Shown: one piece after another, positions 1 through 11,975 of the stretch
Layout: each line of letters opens with the position of its first letter
Numbering within the stretch: the first letter of the stretch is position 1
NCBI RefSeq assembly: GCF_002076895.1
Contig: NZ_CP020465.1
Span: forward strand, 1,922,001-1,986,000
DNA length: 64,000 nt
Source: Cognaticolwellia beringensis
GTDB taxonomy: Bacteria; Pseudomonadota; Gammaproteobacteria; Enterobacterales; Alteromonadaceae
Direction: 5' to 3'
The notes under the pieces: model-generated
The model's input: only the letters and a program-made list of their open reading frames with translations
Told to the model about the DNA's origin: nothing
Databases searched by the model: none
Program-made: the position numbers and the translations under genes

Positions 1-1
1 T

Positions 2-652
2 ATTGATAAATATGAAGTCCCAGCAACATGTTACGAATTACTGATTGAAGAACGTCCGTTCGATGACGTTGTCTGCAGAAATACGGCGGGTGTATATGAT
101 CTTATTGCCGCCAATAGTGATGTAACTGCTGCTGAAATTAAATTGATGGAAGTTTATTCTCGAGAACATCGCTTGAAGAATGCTTTATCAAAAGTAAGAA
201 AGGATTACGACTATATTATTATAGACTGTCCCCCCTCTTTAAACATGCTAACGGTTAATGCGATGACCGCAGCAGATTCTGTTTTAGTGCCCATGCAATG
301 CGAATATTATGCACTAGAAGGATTAACCGCATTAATGGATACTATTTCGCAGTTAACCACTGTAGTGAATAGCAAACTCCATATTGAAGGTATTTTACGT
401 ACGATGTACGATCCGCGTAATCGTTTAGCTAACGATGTATCTGAGCAATTAAAGCGTCATTTTGGCGATAAAGTCTATCGTACCGTTATTCCACGTAATG
501 TTCGATTGGCTGAAGCCCCAAGTTTTGGTGCGCCGGTAATGTATTACGATAAATCTTCCACGGGGGCAAAAGCTTATCTTGCCTTAGCCGGAGAAATTTT
601 ACGCCGCGCTGAACAAAAAAAACAACCTACACCGCAAGCAACTACTGAGTAG
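2..652 (+). CDS. parA: ParA-family chromosome partitioning ATPase (3' part)
   Basis: This is the C-terminal part of a ParA/Soj ATPase, which moves ParB-parS complexes during chromosome segregation. The frame is open from the first bases of the window, so the true start and the P-loop lie upstream; the first TTG/ATG at 143-146 is not the start. Visible family features are the Walker B-type segment IIIDCPPSL, the following MTAADSVLVPMQCEYYALEGL region (quoted only in part: ADSVLVPMQCEYYALEG) and the late DPRNRLANDV and VRLAEAPSFG motifs, all standard for chromosomal ParA. It ends 14 bp before parB, so the two are almost certainly one operon. Its place before atp fits the usual gidAB-parAB-atp order near the origin. 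Confidence 0.95.
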   Translation: MDKYEVPATCYELLIEERPFDDVVCRNTAGVYDLIAANSDVTAAEIKLMEVYSREHRLKNALSKVRKDYDYIIIDCPPSLNMLTVNAMTAADSVLVPMQCEYYALEGLTALMDTISQLTTVVNSKLHIEGILRTMYDPRNRLANDVSEQLKRHFGDKVYRTVIPRNVRLAEAPSFGAPVMYYDKSSTGAKAYLALAGEILRRAEQKKQPTPQATTE

Positions 653-666
653 TCATAAGGAATATC

Positions 667-1554
667 ATGAGTCAAACAAAACGTAGAGGTCTAGGTCGCG
701 GTCTTGATGCCTTATTAACTAAACCATCAGATGAGTCAGCAGATAATAATGATAAATCTGAATCGGCAAATAAAAATGCTGAATTACAGAACTTACCAAT
801 AGAACAATTACACCCAGGCAAATACCAACCTCGAAAAGATATGTCGGCAGAAGCCTTAGATGACTTGGCTAACTCAATAAAATCTCAAGGTATTATTCAA
901 CCTATTATTGTGCGTCCAGTCAGTGAACATAGTTACGAGATTATTGCTGGTGAGCGTCGTTGGCGTGCAGCCCAAATTGCAGAGCTGGATACCGTACCTT
1001 GCATAATAAAACATGTACCTGATGAAGCAGCGGTTGCTATTGCTTTAATCGAAAATATTCAGCGTGAAGACTTAAATGCGATGGAAGAAGCCATAGCATT
1101 AGAGCGTTTGTTAATTGAATTTGAATTAACACACCAAGAAGTGGCTGACGCAGTAGGCAAGTCAAGAACCACGGTTACTAATTTATTGCGCTTAAATAAT
1201 CTTAACAGTGAAGTTAAAACTTTACTTGAACATGGCGATATCGAAATGGGTCATGCGCGCGCTTTATTAGCATTAGATAATGATATTCAAACGAATACCG
1301 CTCGAATTGTTGTGGCGAAAGAGTTAAACGTTCGTGAAACAGAAGCCTTGATAAAAAAAGTACAACAACCAGCCAAAGAAGTTGAAGAAAAGCCAGTAGA
1401 TCCAAACACTAAGGCTCTAGAGCAAAGTCTATCTGAAAAATTAGGTTCGCATGTTGCGATAAATCACAATAAAAAAGGTAAAGGTAAATTAGTGATATCT
1501 TACAGTGATTTATCTGAACTTGACGGTATTGTTTCTCGTTTTAATTCTTTTTAG
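667..1554 (+). CDS. parB: ParB-family chromosome partitioning protein
   Basis: The 295-residue product is a typical chromosomal ParB (Spo0J), the parS-binding CTP-dependent clamp that works with ParA. The N-terminus has the lysine/arginine-rich ParA-contact segment KRRGLGRGLDALL. The ParB/Srx nuclease-like fold follows at about residues 40-130, with the motifs GKYQPRK and GERRWRAAQ, and then the NIQREDLN segment. The HTH region with VADAVGKSRTTVTNLLRL is at about 155-180, and the C-terminal dimerisation domain closes the protein. The ATG follows AAGGAATATC, an acceptable ribosome binding site. No parS site was found by eye in the window. Confidence 0.97.
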   Translation: MSQTKRRGLGRGLDALLTKPSDESADNNDKSESANKNAELQNLPIEQLHPGKYQPRKDMSAEALDDLANSIKSQGIIQPIIVRPVSEHSYEIIAGERRWRAAQIAELDTVPCIIKHVPDEAAVAIALIENIQREDLNAMEEAIALERLLIEFELTHQEVADAVGKSRTTVTNLLRLNNLNSEVKTLLEHGDIEMGHARALLALDNDIQTNTARIVVAKELNVRETEALIKKVQQPAKEVEEKPVDPNTKALEQSLSEKLGSHVAINHNKKGKGKLVISYSDLSELDGIVSRFNSF

Positions 1555-1743
1555 ATAAATAGCCATAACGTATTTTTAAATATTAAGTTTTATTGACATT
1601 AAAATGGCAAATTAATGGCTGTTTTTATATTTGATAAAGATATTCAAAGCTAAAGTTTTTGTAATGCATCATACCTTAGTCGTAATTTATTCATTTAGTG
1701 GTATTAAATAGCAGATTATGTCGACAATCAATGCCCTATTTTG

Positions 1744-1771
1744 TTGCATTCATCCTGTAATTAAGTATACT
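1744..1771 (+). promoter_or_regulatory. Candidate sigma-70 promoter of the atp operon
   Basis: TTGCAT (1744-1749) and TATACT (1766-1771) are separated by 16 bp, which gives a plausible -35/-10 pair just upstream of atpI. A start near 1778 would leave a leader of about 70 nt. The -10 overlaps the furthest upstream possible start codon of atpI (TTG 1771), which argues against that start. This was found by inspection only. Confidence 0.45.
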
Positions 1772-1848
1772 TGCGTCGGCTTTTTGAAGATGAATATTCC
1801 TCTTCAAAAAACTGTAAGCATTACGAAAAATGTCGTATGGAGTTTCTG

Positions 1849-3029
<1,181 letters not shown>

Positions 3030-3107
3030 TTTGTAGGAAACAAATTAGCACGAATTTATTCGGCCCCTTGGGGTGTAAGGCAGGATGCCTGAAAAATTAG
3101 ATTTTTT

Positions 3108-3136
3108 GCCCTTGTTACTCACAAGGTAACAAGGGC
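3108..3136 (+). promoter_or_regulatory. Intra-operon stem-loop between atpB and atpE
   Basis: An 11-bp perfect stem (GCCCTTGTTAC / GTAACAAGGGC) closes a 7-nt loop. A run of T precedes the stem rather than following it, so it does not look like a terminator. It stands 65 bp before the atpE start inside the atp operon, where it could stabilise or process the mRNA and raise atpE expression, since the c subunit is needed in about ten copies. A smaller AGGCA/TGCCT hairpin lies just upstream near 3079-3091. Confidence 0.6.
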
Positions 3137-3189
3137 ATGAATAACAGTTTCAACCTTAGTTTTTTAACTTTATAACTTTACTTAAATAA

Positions 3190-3429
<240 letters not shown>

Positions 3430-3461
3430 TTTAAACGCGAATTTGAATAGGAGATACATAA

Positions 3462-3932
3462 ATGAATCTTAATATGACCTTAGTTGGTGAATTAATCGCA
3501 TTTATCGTATTCGTAATTTTTTGTATGAAGTATGTATGGCCACCAATTATTGGTGCCATCGAAGCTCGTCAAGCAATTATTGCTGATGGTCTTGCTGCTT
3601 CTGACCGTGCCGCTAAAGATCTTGAGCTTGCTCAAGAGAAAGCTTCAGCACAATTAAAAGACGCTAAAGCGCAAGCAGCTGGCATTGTAGAAGCTGCTAA
3701 AAAGCGTGAAGCTCAAATAATTGAAGAAGCTGCAGTTAAAGCACAAGCTGAGAAAGAAAAAATCTTAGCTTCTGGTCATGCAGAAATTGATACTGAACGT
3801 AACCAAGCTAAAGAAGAATTGCGCCAACAAGTGGCTGTTCTTGCGATTGCTGGTGCCGAGAAAATTCTTGAGCGTTCAATTGATGCCGCTGTACATAGCG
3901 ACATTTTAGATAAACTTGTAGCTGAACTTTAG
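3462..3932 (+). CDS. atpF: F1Fo ATP synthase subunit b
   Basis: Subunit b is the peripheral stalk that links the membrane part to F1. The 156-residue product starts with one membrane helix ([20 protein letters not shown]) followed by a long charged alanine/glutamate/lysine-rich coiled coil, which is the normal architecture and length. It has GGAG as ribosome binding site and lies 32 bp after atpE and 14 bp before atpH. Confidence 0.97.
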   Translation: MNLNMTLVGELIAFIVFVIFCMKYVWPPIIGAIEARQAIIADGLAASDRAAKDLELAQEKASAQLKDAKAQAAGIVEAAKKREAQIIEEAAVKAQAEKEKILASGHAEIDTERNQAKEELRQQVAVLAIAGAEKILERSIDAAVHSDILDKLVAEL

Positions 3933-3946
3933 AGGGAAATGAGCTT

Positions 3947-4480
3947 ATGTCTGAATTGACAACCATCGCTCGTCCCTACGCTAAAGCGGCGTTTGATTTT
4001 GCTATCGAAGCAAATGCAATAGAAAGCTGGTTAGAAATGCTAGTTTTCGCTGCAGAAGTTGCTAACGATGACACCATTAAAGAATATCTTTCTGGTGGCG
4101 CGTCAGTAGAGCAAGCACAAGACATATTTTTGAAAGTCTGTGATGTTCAACTCGATAGCAATGGCCAAAACTTAATTAAAGTGATGGCTGAAAATCAACG
4201 TTTATTGGTGCTACCACAGGTTGTTGCTCAGTTTCGCGAATTAAAAGCGGAACATGAAAAAACACTTTCTGTGGATGTAACTTCAGCTGTTGAATTAACA
4301 GCTGGACAAGAAACTACATTATGCGCTGCGCTTGAAAAGCGTTTGGCTCGAAAAGTAAAACTTAATTGTAAGATTGATGCAAACGTAGTCTCTGGCTTAG
4401 TAATAAAAGCTGGTGACATGGTAATAGATGGTTCAGTACGAGGTAAATTGAGCCGCTTAGCAACAATAATGCAATCCTAA
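3947..4480 (+). CDS. atpH: F1Fo ATP synthase subunit delta
   Basis: The delta subunit caps the F1 head and holds the b stalk. The 177-residue product begins with [15 protein letters not shown], the family N-terminal motif, and ends with the conserved segment containing [19 protein letters not shown]. Length and place (between atpF and atpA) are standard. Confidence 0.97.
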   Translation: MSELTTIARPYAKAAFDFAIEANAIESWLEMLVFAAEVANDDTIKEYLSGGASVEQAQDIFLKVCDVQLDSNGQNLIKVMAENQRLLVLPQVVAQFRELKAEHEKTLSVDVTSAVELTAGQETTLCAALEKRLARKVKLNCKIDANVVSGLVIKAGDMVIDGSVRGKLSRLATIMQS

Positions 4481-4493
4481 CGGGGAACAGAGT

Positions 4494-6035
4494 ATGCAAC
4501 TGAATTCCACTGAAATCGCTGAACTGATCAAGAGTCGTATTGAACAGTTTGACGTAGTTAGTGAAGCTCGAAATGAAGGTACTATCGTTTCTGTAACAGA
4601 TGGTATCATTCGTATTCATGGCCTTGCAGATGTAATGCAAGGTGAGATGATTGAACTTCCTGGCAATCGCTTTGCTATCGCGTTAAACCTTGACCGTGAT
4701 TCGGTCGGTGCGGTAGTTATGGGTCCTTACGCGGATCTAGCTGAAGGCGTTAAAGTAAAATGTACTGGTCGTATTTTAGAAGTACCAGTAGGACGTGGCT
4801 TATTAGGCCGCGTTGTTAATACACTTGGTGAACCAATTGACGGTAAAGGACCTATCGAAAACGATGGTTTTGCTCCAGTTGAAATGATGGCACCAGGCGT
4901 AATCGATCGTAAGTCTGTTGATGAGCCTGTTCAAACAGGTATTAAATCAATCGATGCAATGATTCCAATTGGACGTGGCCAACGTGAACTTATCATTGGT
5001 GACCGTCAAATTGGTAAATCTGCTATCGCATTAGATGCAATCATCAATCAGAAAAACACCGGTATTAAGTGTGTATACGTTGCTATTGGCCAAAAAGCCT
5101 CTACCGTTGCTAACTTAGTACGCTCTTTAGAAGAGCACGGCGCGTTAGATAATACTATCGTTGTTGTTGCTGGTGCTTCTGAAGCAGCTGCACTACAGTA
5201 CTTGTCAGCATATTCTGGCTGTACTATGGGTGAATACTTCCGAGATCGTGGTGAAGATGCATTAATCGTATATGATGATTTGTCTAAGCAAGCAGTTGCT
5301 TACCGTCAAATTTCATTACTTTTACGTCGTCCGCCAGGTCGTGAAGCTTACCCAGGTGACGTTTTCTATCTTCACAGTCGTTTACTTGAACGTGCTGCTC
5401 GTGTAAACGAAGCATACGTTGAACGTTTCACTAAAGGCGCAGTTAAAGGCAAAACAGGTTCTTTAACAGCATTACCTATCATTGAAACGCAAGCGGGTGA
5501 TGTATCTGCATTCGTACCAACTAACGTAATCTCAATTACCGATGGTCAGATTTTCTTAGAATCTAACCTATTTAACTCAGGTATTCGTCCTGCTGTTAAC
5601 GCTGGTATTTCTGTATCACGTGTTGGTGGTGCTGCTCAAACTAAAATCATCAAGAAGTTAGGTGGTGGTATTCGTTTAGCATTAGCACAATATGCCGAAT
5701 TAGCAGCGTTTGCTCAATTTGCCTCAGATTTAGATGACGCGACACGTGCTCAATTAGAGCATGGTCAACGTGTAACTGAATTAATGAAGCAAAAGCAATA
5801 CAGTCCATTGTCAGTTGCTGAAACAGCTGTATCTTTATTTGCCGCAGAAAAAGGCTTTTTAAATGATATCGCAATCAACAAAGTTGTTGATTTTGAAGAT
5901 GCATTACGTTCATACGTAAACAATGAACACGCTGAGTTGATGGCTACAATCAATGAAAAAGGCGACTATAACAAAGATATCGAGTCTGGTTTAGCGAAAG
6001 CGATTGAAGCTTTCAAAGCTACTCAAACTTGGTAA
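4494..6035 (+). CDS. atpA: F1Fo ATP synthase subunit alpha
   Basis: The 513-residue non-catalytic nucleotide-binding subunit of F1. Visible motifs are the beta-barrel start [18 protein letters not shown], the P-loop GDRQIGKSA, the [14 protein letters not shown] stretch, the DELSEED-like [20 protein letters not shown] segment and the C-terminal FKATQTW. The P-loop reads QIGKS where many species have QTGKT; both are compatible with nucleotide binding. It follows atpH by 13 bp with GGGGAACAG as ribosome binding site. Confidence 0.98.
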   Translation: MQLNSTEIAELIKSRIEQFDVVSEARNEGTIVSVTDGIIRIHGLADVMQGEMIELPGNRFAIALNLDRDSVGAVVMGPYADLAEGVKVKCTGRILEVPVGRGLLGRVVNTLGEPIDGKGPIENDGFAPVEMMAPGVIDRKSVDEPVQTGIKSIDAMIPIGRGQRELIIGDRQIGKSAIALDAIINQKNTGIKCVYVAIGQKASTVANLVRSLEEHGALDNTIVVVAGASEAAALQYLSAYSGCTMGEYFRDRGEDALIVYDDLSKQAVAYRQISLLLRRPPGREAYPGDVFYLHSRLLERAARVNEAYVERFTKGAVKGKTGSLTALPIIETQAGDVSAFVPTNVISITDGQIFLESNLFNSGIRPAVNAGISVSRVGGAAQTKIIKKLGGGIRLALAQYAELAAFAQFASDLDDATRAQLEHGQRVTELMKQKQYSPLSVAETAVSLFAAEKGFLNDIAINKVVDFEDALRSYVNNEHAELMATINEKGDYNKDIESGLAKAIEAFKATQTW

Positions 6036-6062
6036 TTTAGTTAACCTTTTCGGAGAATAGTC

Positions 6063-6923
6063 ATGGCCGGTGGTAAAGAGATAAAATCGAAGATTGGAAG
6101 TGTAAAAAATACACAGAAGATCACCAGCGCAATGGAAATGGTTGCAGCAAGCAAAATGCGTAAAGCGCAAGATAGCATGGCTGCCTCTCGTCCATACGCT
6201 GAAAATATGCGAAATGTGATCGGTCACATCGCGCTTGGTAATCTAGAATATCGTCATCCATATATGGAAGAACGTGAAGCCAAGCGTGTAGGTTATATCG
6301 TAGTCTCAACAGACCGTGGTTTGTGTGGTGGTTTAAACATTAACTTGTTTAAACAAGTACTTGCTGATGCTGGTAAACAGCAATCAGCAGGCGCTGAAGT
6401 TGAATTTGCTGTAGTCGGTTCTAAAGCTACTTCATTTTTCAACAATATGGGCGCTAAAGTCGTTTCACAAATTTCGGGATTAGGTGACACCCCTTCACTT
6501 ACTGACTTAGTTGGTAGTGTAAAGGTGATGTTAAATGCCTATGACAATGGTGAGATAGATAGATTGTTCATCGTATATAACAAGTTTGTTAATACGATGA
6601 CGCAAAAACCGACAATCGATCAACTTTTACCTTTGCCTAAGTCAGATGATGACGCTATTAAGCATCGCTGGGATTACATTTACGAACCGGATGCTCAAGC
6701 AATACTTGAACATTTATTGGTTCGTTATACAGAATCTCAAGTATATCAAGGTGTGGTTGAAAACCTCGCATGTGAACAAGCCGCTCGTATGGTTGCAATG
6801 AAGTCTGCAACTGATAACGCGGGTGACTTAATTGATGATTTACAATTGGTATACAACAAAGCGCGTCAAGCAAGTATTACTCAAGAATTGGGTGAAATTT
6901 GTGCTGGTGCAGCAGCGGTATAA
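6063..6923 (+). CDS. atpG: F1Fo ATP synthase subunit gamma
   Basis: The central rotary shaft of F1, 286 residues. The N-terminal helix [20 protein letters not shown] and the following [11 protein letters not shown] are diagnostic, as are the [11 protein letters not shown] motif and the C-terminal [12 protein letters not shown] and [13 protein letters not shown] helix. It is complete and in the usual order before atpD. Confidence 0.98.
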   Translation: MAGGKEIKSKIGSVKNTQKITSAMEMVAASKMRKAQDSMAASRPYAENMRNVIGHIALGNLEYRHPYMEEREAKRVGYIVVSTDRGLCGGLNINLFKQVLADAGKQQSAGAEVEFAVVGSKATSFFNNMGAKVVSQISGLGDTPSLTDLVGSVKVMLNAYDNGEIDRLFIVYNKFVNTMTQKPTIDQLLPLPKSDDDAIKHRWDYIYEPDAQAILEHLLVRYTESQVYQGVVENLACEQAARMVAMKSATDNAGDLIDDLQLVYNKARQASITQELGEICAGAAAV

Positions 6924-6956
6924 GCAAAGGTTCTTTGTTTATTTTTTAGTAAATAA

Positions 6957-8366
<1,410 letters not shown>

Positions 8367-8423
8367 TGAAGGCTGGTGGCTTGTTACTGAATAAGTAATT
8401 TAGTCACCAATTAGGAGGTCAAA

Positions 8424-8840
8424 ATGGCAATACCAACTGTTAATCTGAGTGTTGTAAGTGCAGAAGAGGAATTATTCTCTGGAAGCATTTCATCATTACA
8501 GATCACAGGTAGTGAAGGCGAGTTAGGCATTATGCCTGGTCATGCACCTTTACTGACCTCACTAAAACCTGGTATGGCAAGAATCGTTAAGGAAGATGGC
8601 GTAGAAGAAATTATCTATCTTTCTGGCGGTATGCTCGAAGTTCAACCTAATAACGTTACCGTACTAGCAGATGTTGCTATACGTGTTGCCGATTTAGATG
8701 AACAACAAGCACTAGAAGCAAAAGAGCGAGCAGAGAAGCACTTAAATGATCATGGCGGCGACGTCGATTATGCTGAAGCTGCAACTGAATTAGCTCGCGC
8801 TGTCGCACAATTACGTGTCATACAAGCTTCAAGCAGATAA
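8424..8840 (+). CDS. atpC: F1Fo ATP synthase subunit epsilon
   Basis: The epsilon subunit, 138 residues, couples and inhibits the rotor. The N-terminal beta-sandwich shows [13 protein letters not shown] and [19 protein letters not shown], and the C-terminal helical hairpin carries the alanine-rich [15 protein letters not shown] stretch. It has a strong GGAGG ribosome binding site. It is the last gene of the atp operon and is followed by a hairpin terminator. Confidence 0.97.
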   Translation: MAIPTVNLSVVSAEEELFSGSISSLQITGSEGELGIMPGHAPLLTSLKPGMARIVKEDGVEEIIYLSGGMLEVQPNNVTVLADVAIRVADLDEQQALEAKERAEKHLNDHGGDVDYAEAATELARAVAQLRVIQASSR

Positions 8841-8870
8841 CTAGCTAACACTAAGTTTTAGTGATCAAAT

Positions 8871-8906
8871 AAGCGACTTTTTACCTCGGTAAATAGTCGC
8901 TTTTTT
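8871..8906 (+). terminator. Rho-independent terminator of the atp operon
   Basis: The inverted repeat AAGCGACT ... AGTCGCTT has an inner TTTACC/GGTAAA extension and is followed by a T-run (8901-8906). A weaker CACTAA/TTAGTG dyad at 8850-8864 precedes it. The outer GCGAC/GTCGC arms recur in the two hairpins after glmS. Confidence 0.9.
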
Positions 8907-9215
8907 ATTGTCTGAATATTATAAAGTTGATTAAAGCTCTTACCCATAAACCTACCTTTAGGTTTTCTATATTAATGCTATGCCCCAAATAAAAATAGCT
9001 ACGATAATATAATCTTAGATAACAGAAATTCATGACATTAAAACGCTTAATTTAGCACTCATTGCTTATTCTAAGCTCTATTGAGGGGATAAATATAATC
9101 TGCAATTGCTTAAATGCTATTAGATAATATTGTCCAAGACTGGAAATTTCTTATAAACCGTACTATATGAATATATAGCATGATCACAGACATAAATGTG
9201 GCTTAAGGATTATTT
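8907..9215. other. AT-rich intergenic stretch, nothing recognised
   Basis: This gap of about 310 bp between the atp terminator and the next small gene shows no convincing open frame, hairpin, repeat or operator. It presumably holds the promoter of the gene at 9216, but no clear -35/-10 pair stands out. Confidence 0.5.
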
Positions 9216-9569
9216 ATGAATGGAAAGCGTATATTTTTATTAAGCAGATATATTTTGAATAAGGTTACATATTCACTCTTATTTATTAGTGTATCAATAA
9301 GTACTTTTGCTAGTGAAGAAGATGATGCATTAGCAAAAGCCCAAGCACAGATGAATGCAGAGGTTTTGTCTAAACCTTTCTTGGCAGAGCGCCCAAAAGA
9401 AGTCGATTCTTATATAAAAAGCATGTTGGAAAAAAACGTTAAACCTGCTGAGTATAGCGGGAGCTATTGGCGACCAGGTTACACATGTAGAGACTTATTA
9501 AGGCACAACTGGACTCAATATAGAAATTGTCGTTATTACCACCGATATCATGGCCGTTATTACTATTAA
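9216..9569 (+). CDS. Small secreted protein with Tyr/His/Arg-rich C-terminus
   Basis: I do not recognise this 117-residue protein. It has a hydrophobic N-terminal segment (about residues 18-32, VTYSLLFISVSISTFA) that reads as a signal peptide ending near FAS. A charged region DDALAKAQAQMNAEVL follows. The C-terminus is very rich in aromatic and basic residues, with two cysteines (TCRDLLRHNW and RNCRYYHRYHGRYYY). That tail could bind metal or anionic surfaces, but this is only a compositional inference. AAGGA precedes the ATG. The next gene, 66 bp downstream, encodes a TraT-like lipoprotein, so co-transcription is possible. Confidence 0.75.
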   Translation: MNGKRIFLLSRYILNKVTYSLLFISVSISTFASEEDDALAKAQAQMNAEVLSKPFLAERPKEVDSYIKSMLEKNVKPAEYSGSYWRPGYTCRDLLRHNWTQYRNCRYYHRYHGRYYY

Positions 9570-9635
9570 CAAGGACGTTCCACTTAATGCAGATGTAAAA
9601 TTATTCAAAATATTAACTAAATAAAGGAAAAAACA

Positions 9636-10382
9636 ATGAGAAAATGGAATAAGTTTATCAAAATTAGTTTTGTTAGTTTAATTATTACGACACTAGCGAG
9701 TTGTTCGGCAATTCACACTTCAGTAGCAAAAAGGGATTTAGATGTGCAAACAAAGCTCAGTACATCTATTTTTGTTGACCCTGTTCCAAAGGCACAAAGA
9801 AAAATTTACCTTGAAGTAAGAAGTGCTGTAATGGAGTTTGATCGTAACTCTTTTAGAAAGGCTATATCAAAGCAATTAGTTAACAGTGGTAATGGTTATA
9901 CGTTAACGGATGATCCAGAGAAATCACAATATAGAATGAGTGTTTTCGTTAGAAACTTAGAGAAAACAACACCCGAAGCTGCTTCATCTGCATTAGGTGC
10001 TGGCTTTCAAGGGGCAGGTATTGGAGCGGTTGCTGCAGCAGCAACAGGTAGTTCATATCGAGGAGCTGCTGTTGCAGGGCTCGCTGTAGGTTTAGCTTCA
10101 ACTGTCGCTAATGCATTTGTACAAGATGTGGTGTATTTACTTGTAGCAGATGTGCAAATAAAAGAGCGAGCTAAAAAAGGTGTTATTGTACGTCGAGATT
10201 CTAAGGTGAACTCAAAAATATCTGATGATGGCGCAACGACTCAAACTTACTCCGAAGCAACAAACTTAAAAGAATATCGAACTAGAGTTGTAACTACTGC
10301 AAATAAAGCCAACTTAGAACTTGAAGAAGCACAACCGTTAATGTTTGATAAAACAGCATACGCGATGTCGGCATTTTTTTAG
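9636..10382 (+). CDS. TraT-like outer-membrane lipoprotein
   Basis: The 248-residue product resembles TraT, the F-plasmid surface-exclusion and complement-resistance lipoprotein. It has a signal peptide with lipobox LASC (Cys23), then SAIHTSVAKRDLDVQTKLS, which parallels the TraT start. A glycine/alanine-rich central hydrophobic hairpin (about 125-170) follows, then a VADVQIKERAK segment and the late YRTRVVTTANKANLELEEA motif, all in the TraT order. No conjugation genes lie nearby, so this is a chromosomal homologue whose role may be envelope protection rather than plasmid exclusion. It is followed by a good terminator. Confidence 0.88.
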   Translation: MRKWNKFIKISFVSLIITTLASCSAIHTSVAKRDLDVQTKLSTSIFVDPVPKAQRKIYLEVRSAVMEFDRNSFRKAISKQLVNSGNGYTLTDDPEKSQYRMSVFVRNLEKTTPEAASSALGAGFQGAGIGAVAAAATGSSYRGAAVAGLAVGLASTVANAFVQDVVYLLVADVQIKERAKKGVIVRRDSKVNSKISDDGATTQTYSEATNLKEYRTRVVTTANKANLELEEAQPLMFDKTAYAMSAFF

Positions 10383-10404
10383 GGCTAAAATTATTTAAAT
10401 TGAT

Positions 10405-10437
10405 AAACCACATCTCTTTTAGGGTTGTGGTTTTTTT
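10405..10437 (+). terminator. Rho-independent terminator after the TraT-like gene
   Basis: The stem AAACCACA / TGTGGTTT closes a loop of about 13 nt and runs straight into a T-tract. It lies 23 bp after the stop codon. Confidence 0.85.
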
Positions 10438-10605
10438 CGCAATAGCACATCTAAATACTATTTCAAATAAAAGTAAATCTGATATCAAATTAGTTATATA
10501 GATAGTAGTAAAATGAGACCAATGGCATGTTTATGCGCTAGAATAACTAGGTATATGGCTCGTGAGTAGCTAAACTAAATAAAATAGTCATTTTTAAGAG
10601 ATACA

Positions 10606-11166
10606 ATGATTCGCAATCAATTATTGTGGAAGAATAGTCCGCAGCAATATGGCTTACTGAGTAAATTATTACACTGGCTTTCGGCATTAACGGTTATTGT
10701 ATTATTTGCTTCAGGTTATTGGATGGTAGACTTAGATTACAGCAGCCAATGGTATCAATTAGTACCTCATTGGCATGAAAGTGTTGGTATATTATTATTA
10801 GGTTTCACGCTTTTTAGACTAGTTTGGCGTCGTTTTGCAGGCTCTCCTTCGGACATAGAAACTCATACAGCTATTGAGAAAAAAGCATCGACTTCAATGA
10901 TATTCATATTGTACGTCACGCTATTCACTGTTTTGGTTTCAGGTTTTTTAATCACCAGTGCAAATGAAAAAGCCATTGCTGTTTTTGACTGGTTTAATGT
11001 CACACCCATTGTATTGACTATAAAAAATCAAGAAGACATTTCAGGATTAGTACATTATTACGTTGCATACGCCATGATTACTTTTGCTTTGTTACATGCA
11101 TTGGCTGCATTAAAGCACCATTTTATTGACAAAGATAACACGCTTAAACGTATGACTAAGACATAG
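10606..11166 (+). CDS. Cytochrome b561-family membrane protein
   Basis: This 186-residue inner-membrane protein has four hydrophobic segments and the b561 pattern of paired histidines: KLLHWLSALT in the first helix, PHWHESVGILLLGF in the second, and ALVHYYVAYA-like plus LLHALAALKHHF in the last two. Such proteins pass electrons from quinol through two haem b groups. It is 33 bp upstream of a yceI homologue; b561 (yceJ) and yceI are paired in Escherichia coli too, which supports a joint role. In its own sequence the third helix histidine lies in GLVHYYVAYAM. Confidence 0.92.
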   Translation: MIRNQLLWKNSPQQYGLLSKLLHWLSALTVIVLFASGYWMVDLDYSSQWYQLVPHWHESVGILLLGFTLFRLVWRRFAGSPSDIETHTAIEKKASTSMIFILYVTLFTVLVSGFLITSANEKAIAVFDWFNVTPIVLTIKNQEDISGLVHYYVAYAMITFALLHALAALKHHFIDKDNTLKRMTKT

Positions 11167-11199
11167 TATTTAGGTAAACAATCAATTAAAGGAATAGAT

Positions 11200-11760
11200 A
11201 TGAAAAAAATATTACTCGCTAGCGCACTATTAACTTCTACCGTATTAATGACTGCTTCAGCAGCTGATTATGTAATTGACACAGAAGGGGCACATGCCTC
11301 AATTAATTTTGAAGCTAGTCATTTAGGCTTTAGTGTACTTGCTGGTCGATTTAATGACTTTTCTGGTAACTTTTCTTATGACAAAGATAATATATCAGCG
11401 TCTAAAGTAAATGTAACAATTGATACTTCAAGTTTTGATTCGAACCATGCTAAACGTGACAAACATGTACGTTCAGACGACTTTTTAGATGTCAGTAAAT
11501 TTGCGGAAGCAACATTCGTTAGTAACAAAGTTGAAGATAAAGGTAACGGTAAACTTGCCATCACAGGTACTTTTACCATGCATGGCGTTTCTAAACCTTT
11601 GGTTATCGACGCTGTAACAATAGGTGAAGGTAAAGACCCTTGGGGTGGTTACCGTGCAGGCTTTAGCGGCACATCAACTATTAGCATGGGTGAGTTTGGC
11701 TTTAAAAAAGATTTTGGTAAAGTTGACTTAATATTACATATTGAAGGTATTCGTCAATAA
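11200..11760 (+). CDS. yceI: YceI-family periplasmic protein
   Basis: The 186-residue product has a cleavable signal peptide ending in SASAA and a YceI lipocalin-like barrel that binds isoprenoid or amphiphilic ligands in homologues. Family landmarks are the start YVIDTEGAHASINFEASHLG, the segment SFDSNHAKRDKHVRSDDFLD, and the closing FGFKKDFGKVDLILHIEG. It forms an operon with the upstream cytochrome b561 gene and ends at a hairpin terminator. The precise ligand is unknown. Confidence 0.93.
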   Translation: MKKILLASALLTSTVLMTASAADYVIDTEGAHASINFEASHLGFSVLAGRFNDFSGNFSYDKDNISASKVNVTIDTSSFDSNHAKRDKHVRSDDFLDVSKFAEATFVSNKVEDKGNGKLAITGTFTMHGVSKPLVIDAVTIGEGKDPWGGYRAGFSGTSTISMGEFGFKKDFGKVDLILHIEGIRQ

Positions 11761-11780
11761 AGCATCGTAATATAAATCGC

Positions 11781-11803
11781 AAAAGGGCTTAGGCCCTTTT
11801 TTT
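11781..11803 (+). terminator. Rho-independent terminator after yceI
   Basis: The stem AAAAGGGC / GCCCTTTT with a TTAG loop is followed directly by more T residues. Confidence 0.88.
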
Positions 11804-11836
11804 GTGTCTTGTATTTGATGCTTATAGAAGTTGATT

Positions 11837-11955
11837 AATATAAAACCGATATTATACCAAGTTGATTAATTAACGGCTCATTTCTAATGGTTAAAATGAA
11901 AAGTAGATCACTTAATTAATCAATTTGGTATTATTACAATATCGGTTTATATAAA
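11837..11955. repeat. MITE-like element, copy 1 (short form)
   Basis: Terminal inverted repeats TACCAAGTTGATTAATTAA (11855-11873) and its complement (11912-11930) differ at one position and enclose about 38 bp. The arms extend outward into a second inverted match, AACCGATAT and its complement, giving the longer span listed. The inner sequence (CTAATGGTTAAAAT... AAAGTAGATCACTT) matches copies near 24005 and 41499, but the GACGGCG core is deleted. It sits between the yceI terminator and the 3' end of the S9 peptidase gene. No coding capacity is present. Confidence 0.75.
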
Positions 11956-11975
11956 TAGACCATAAACAGGTTAAG

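Noticed and set aside
1555..1743. AGCCAT/ATGGCT pair after parB as a terminator
   Set aside because: The arms are only 6 bp and about 50 bp apart; a T-run follows but the stem would be too weak.
1771..1848. TTG 1771 as start of atpI
   Set aside because: It overlaps the apparent -10 and gives an N-terminal extension not seen in AtpI proteins.
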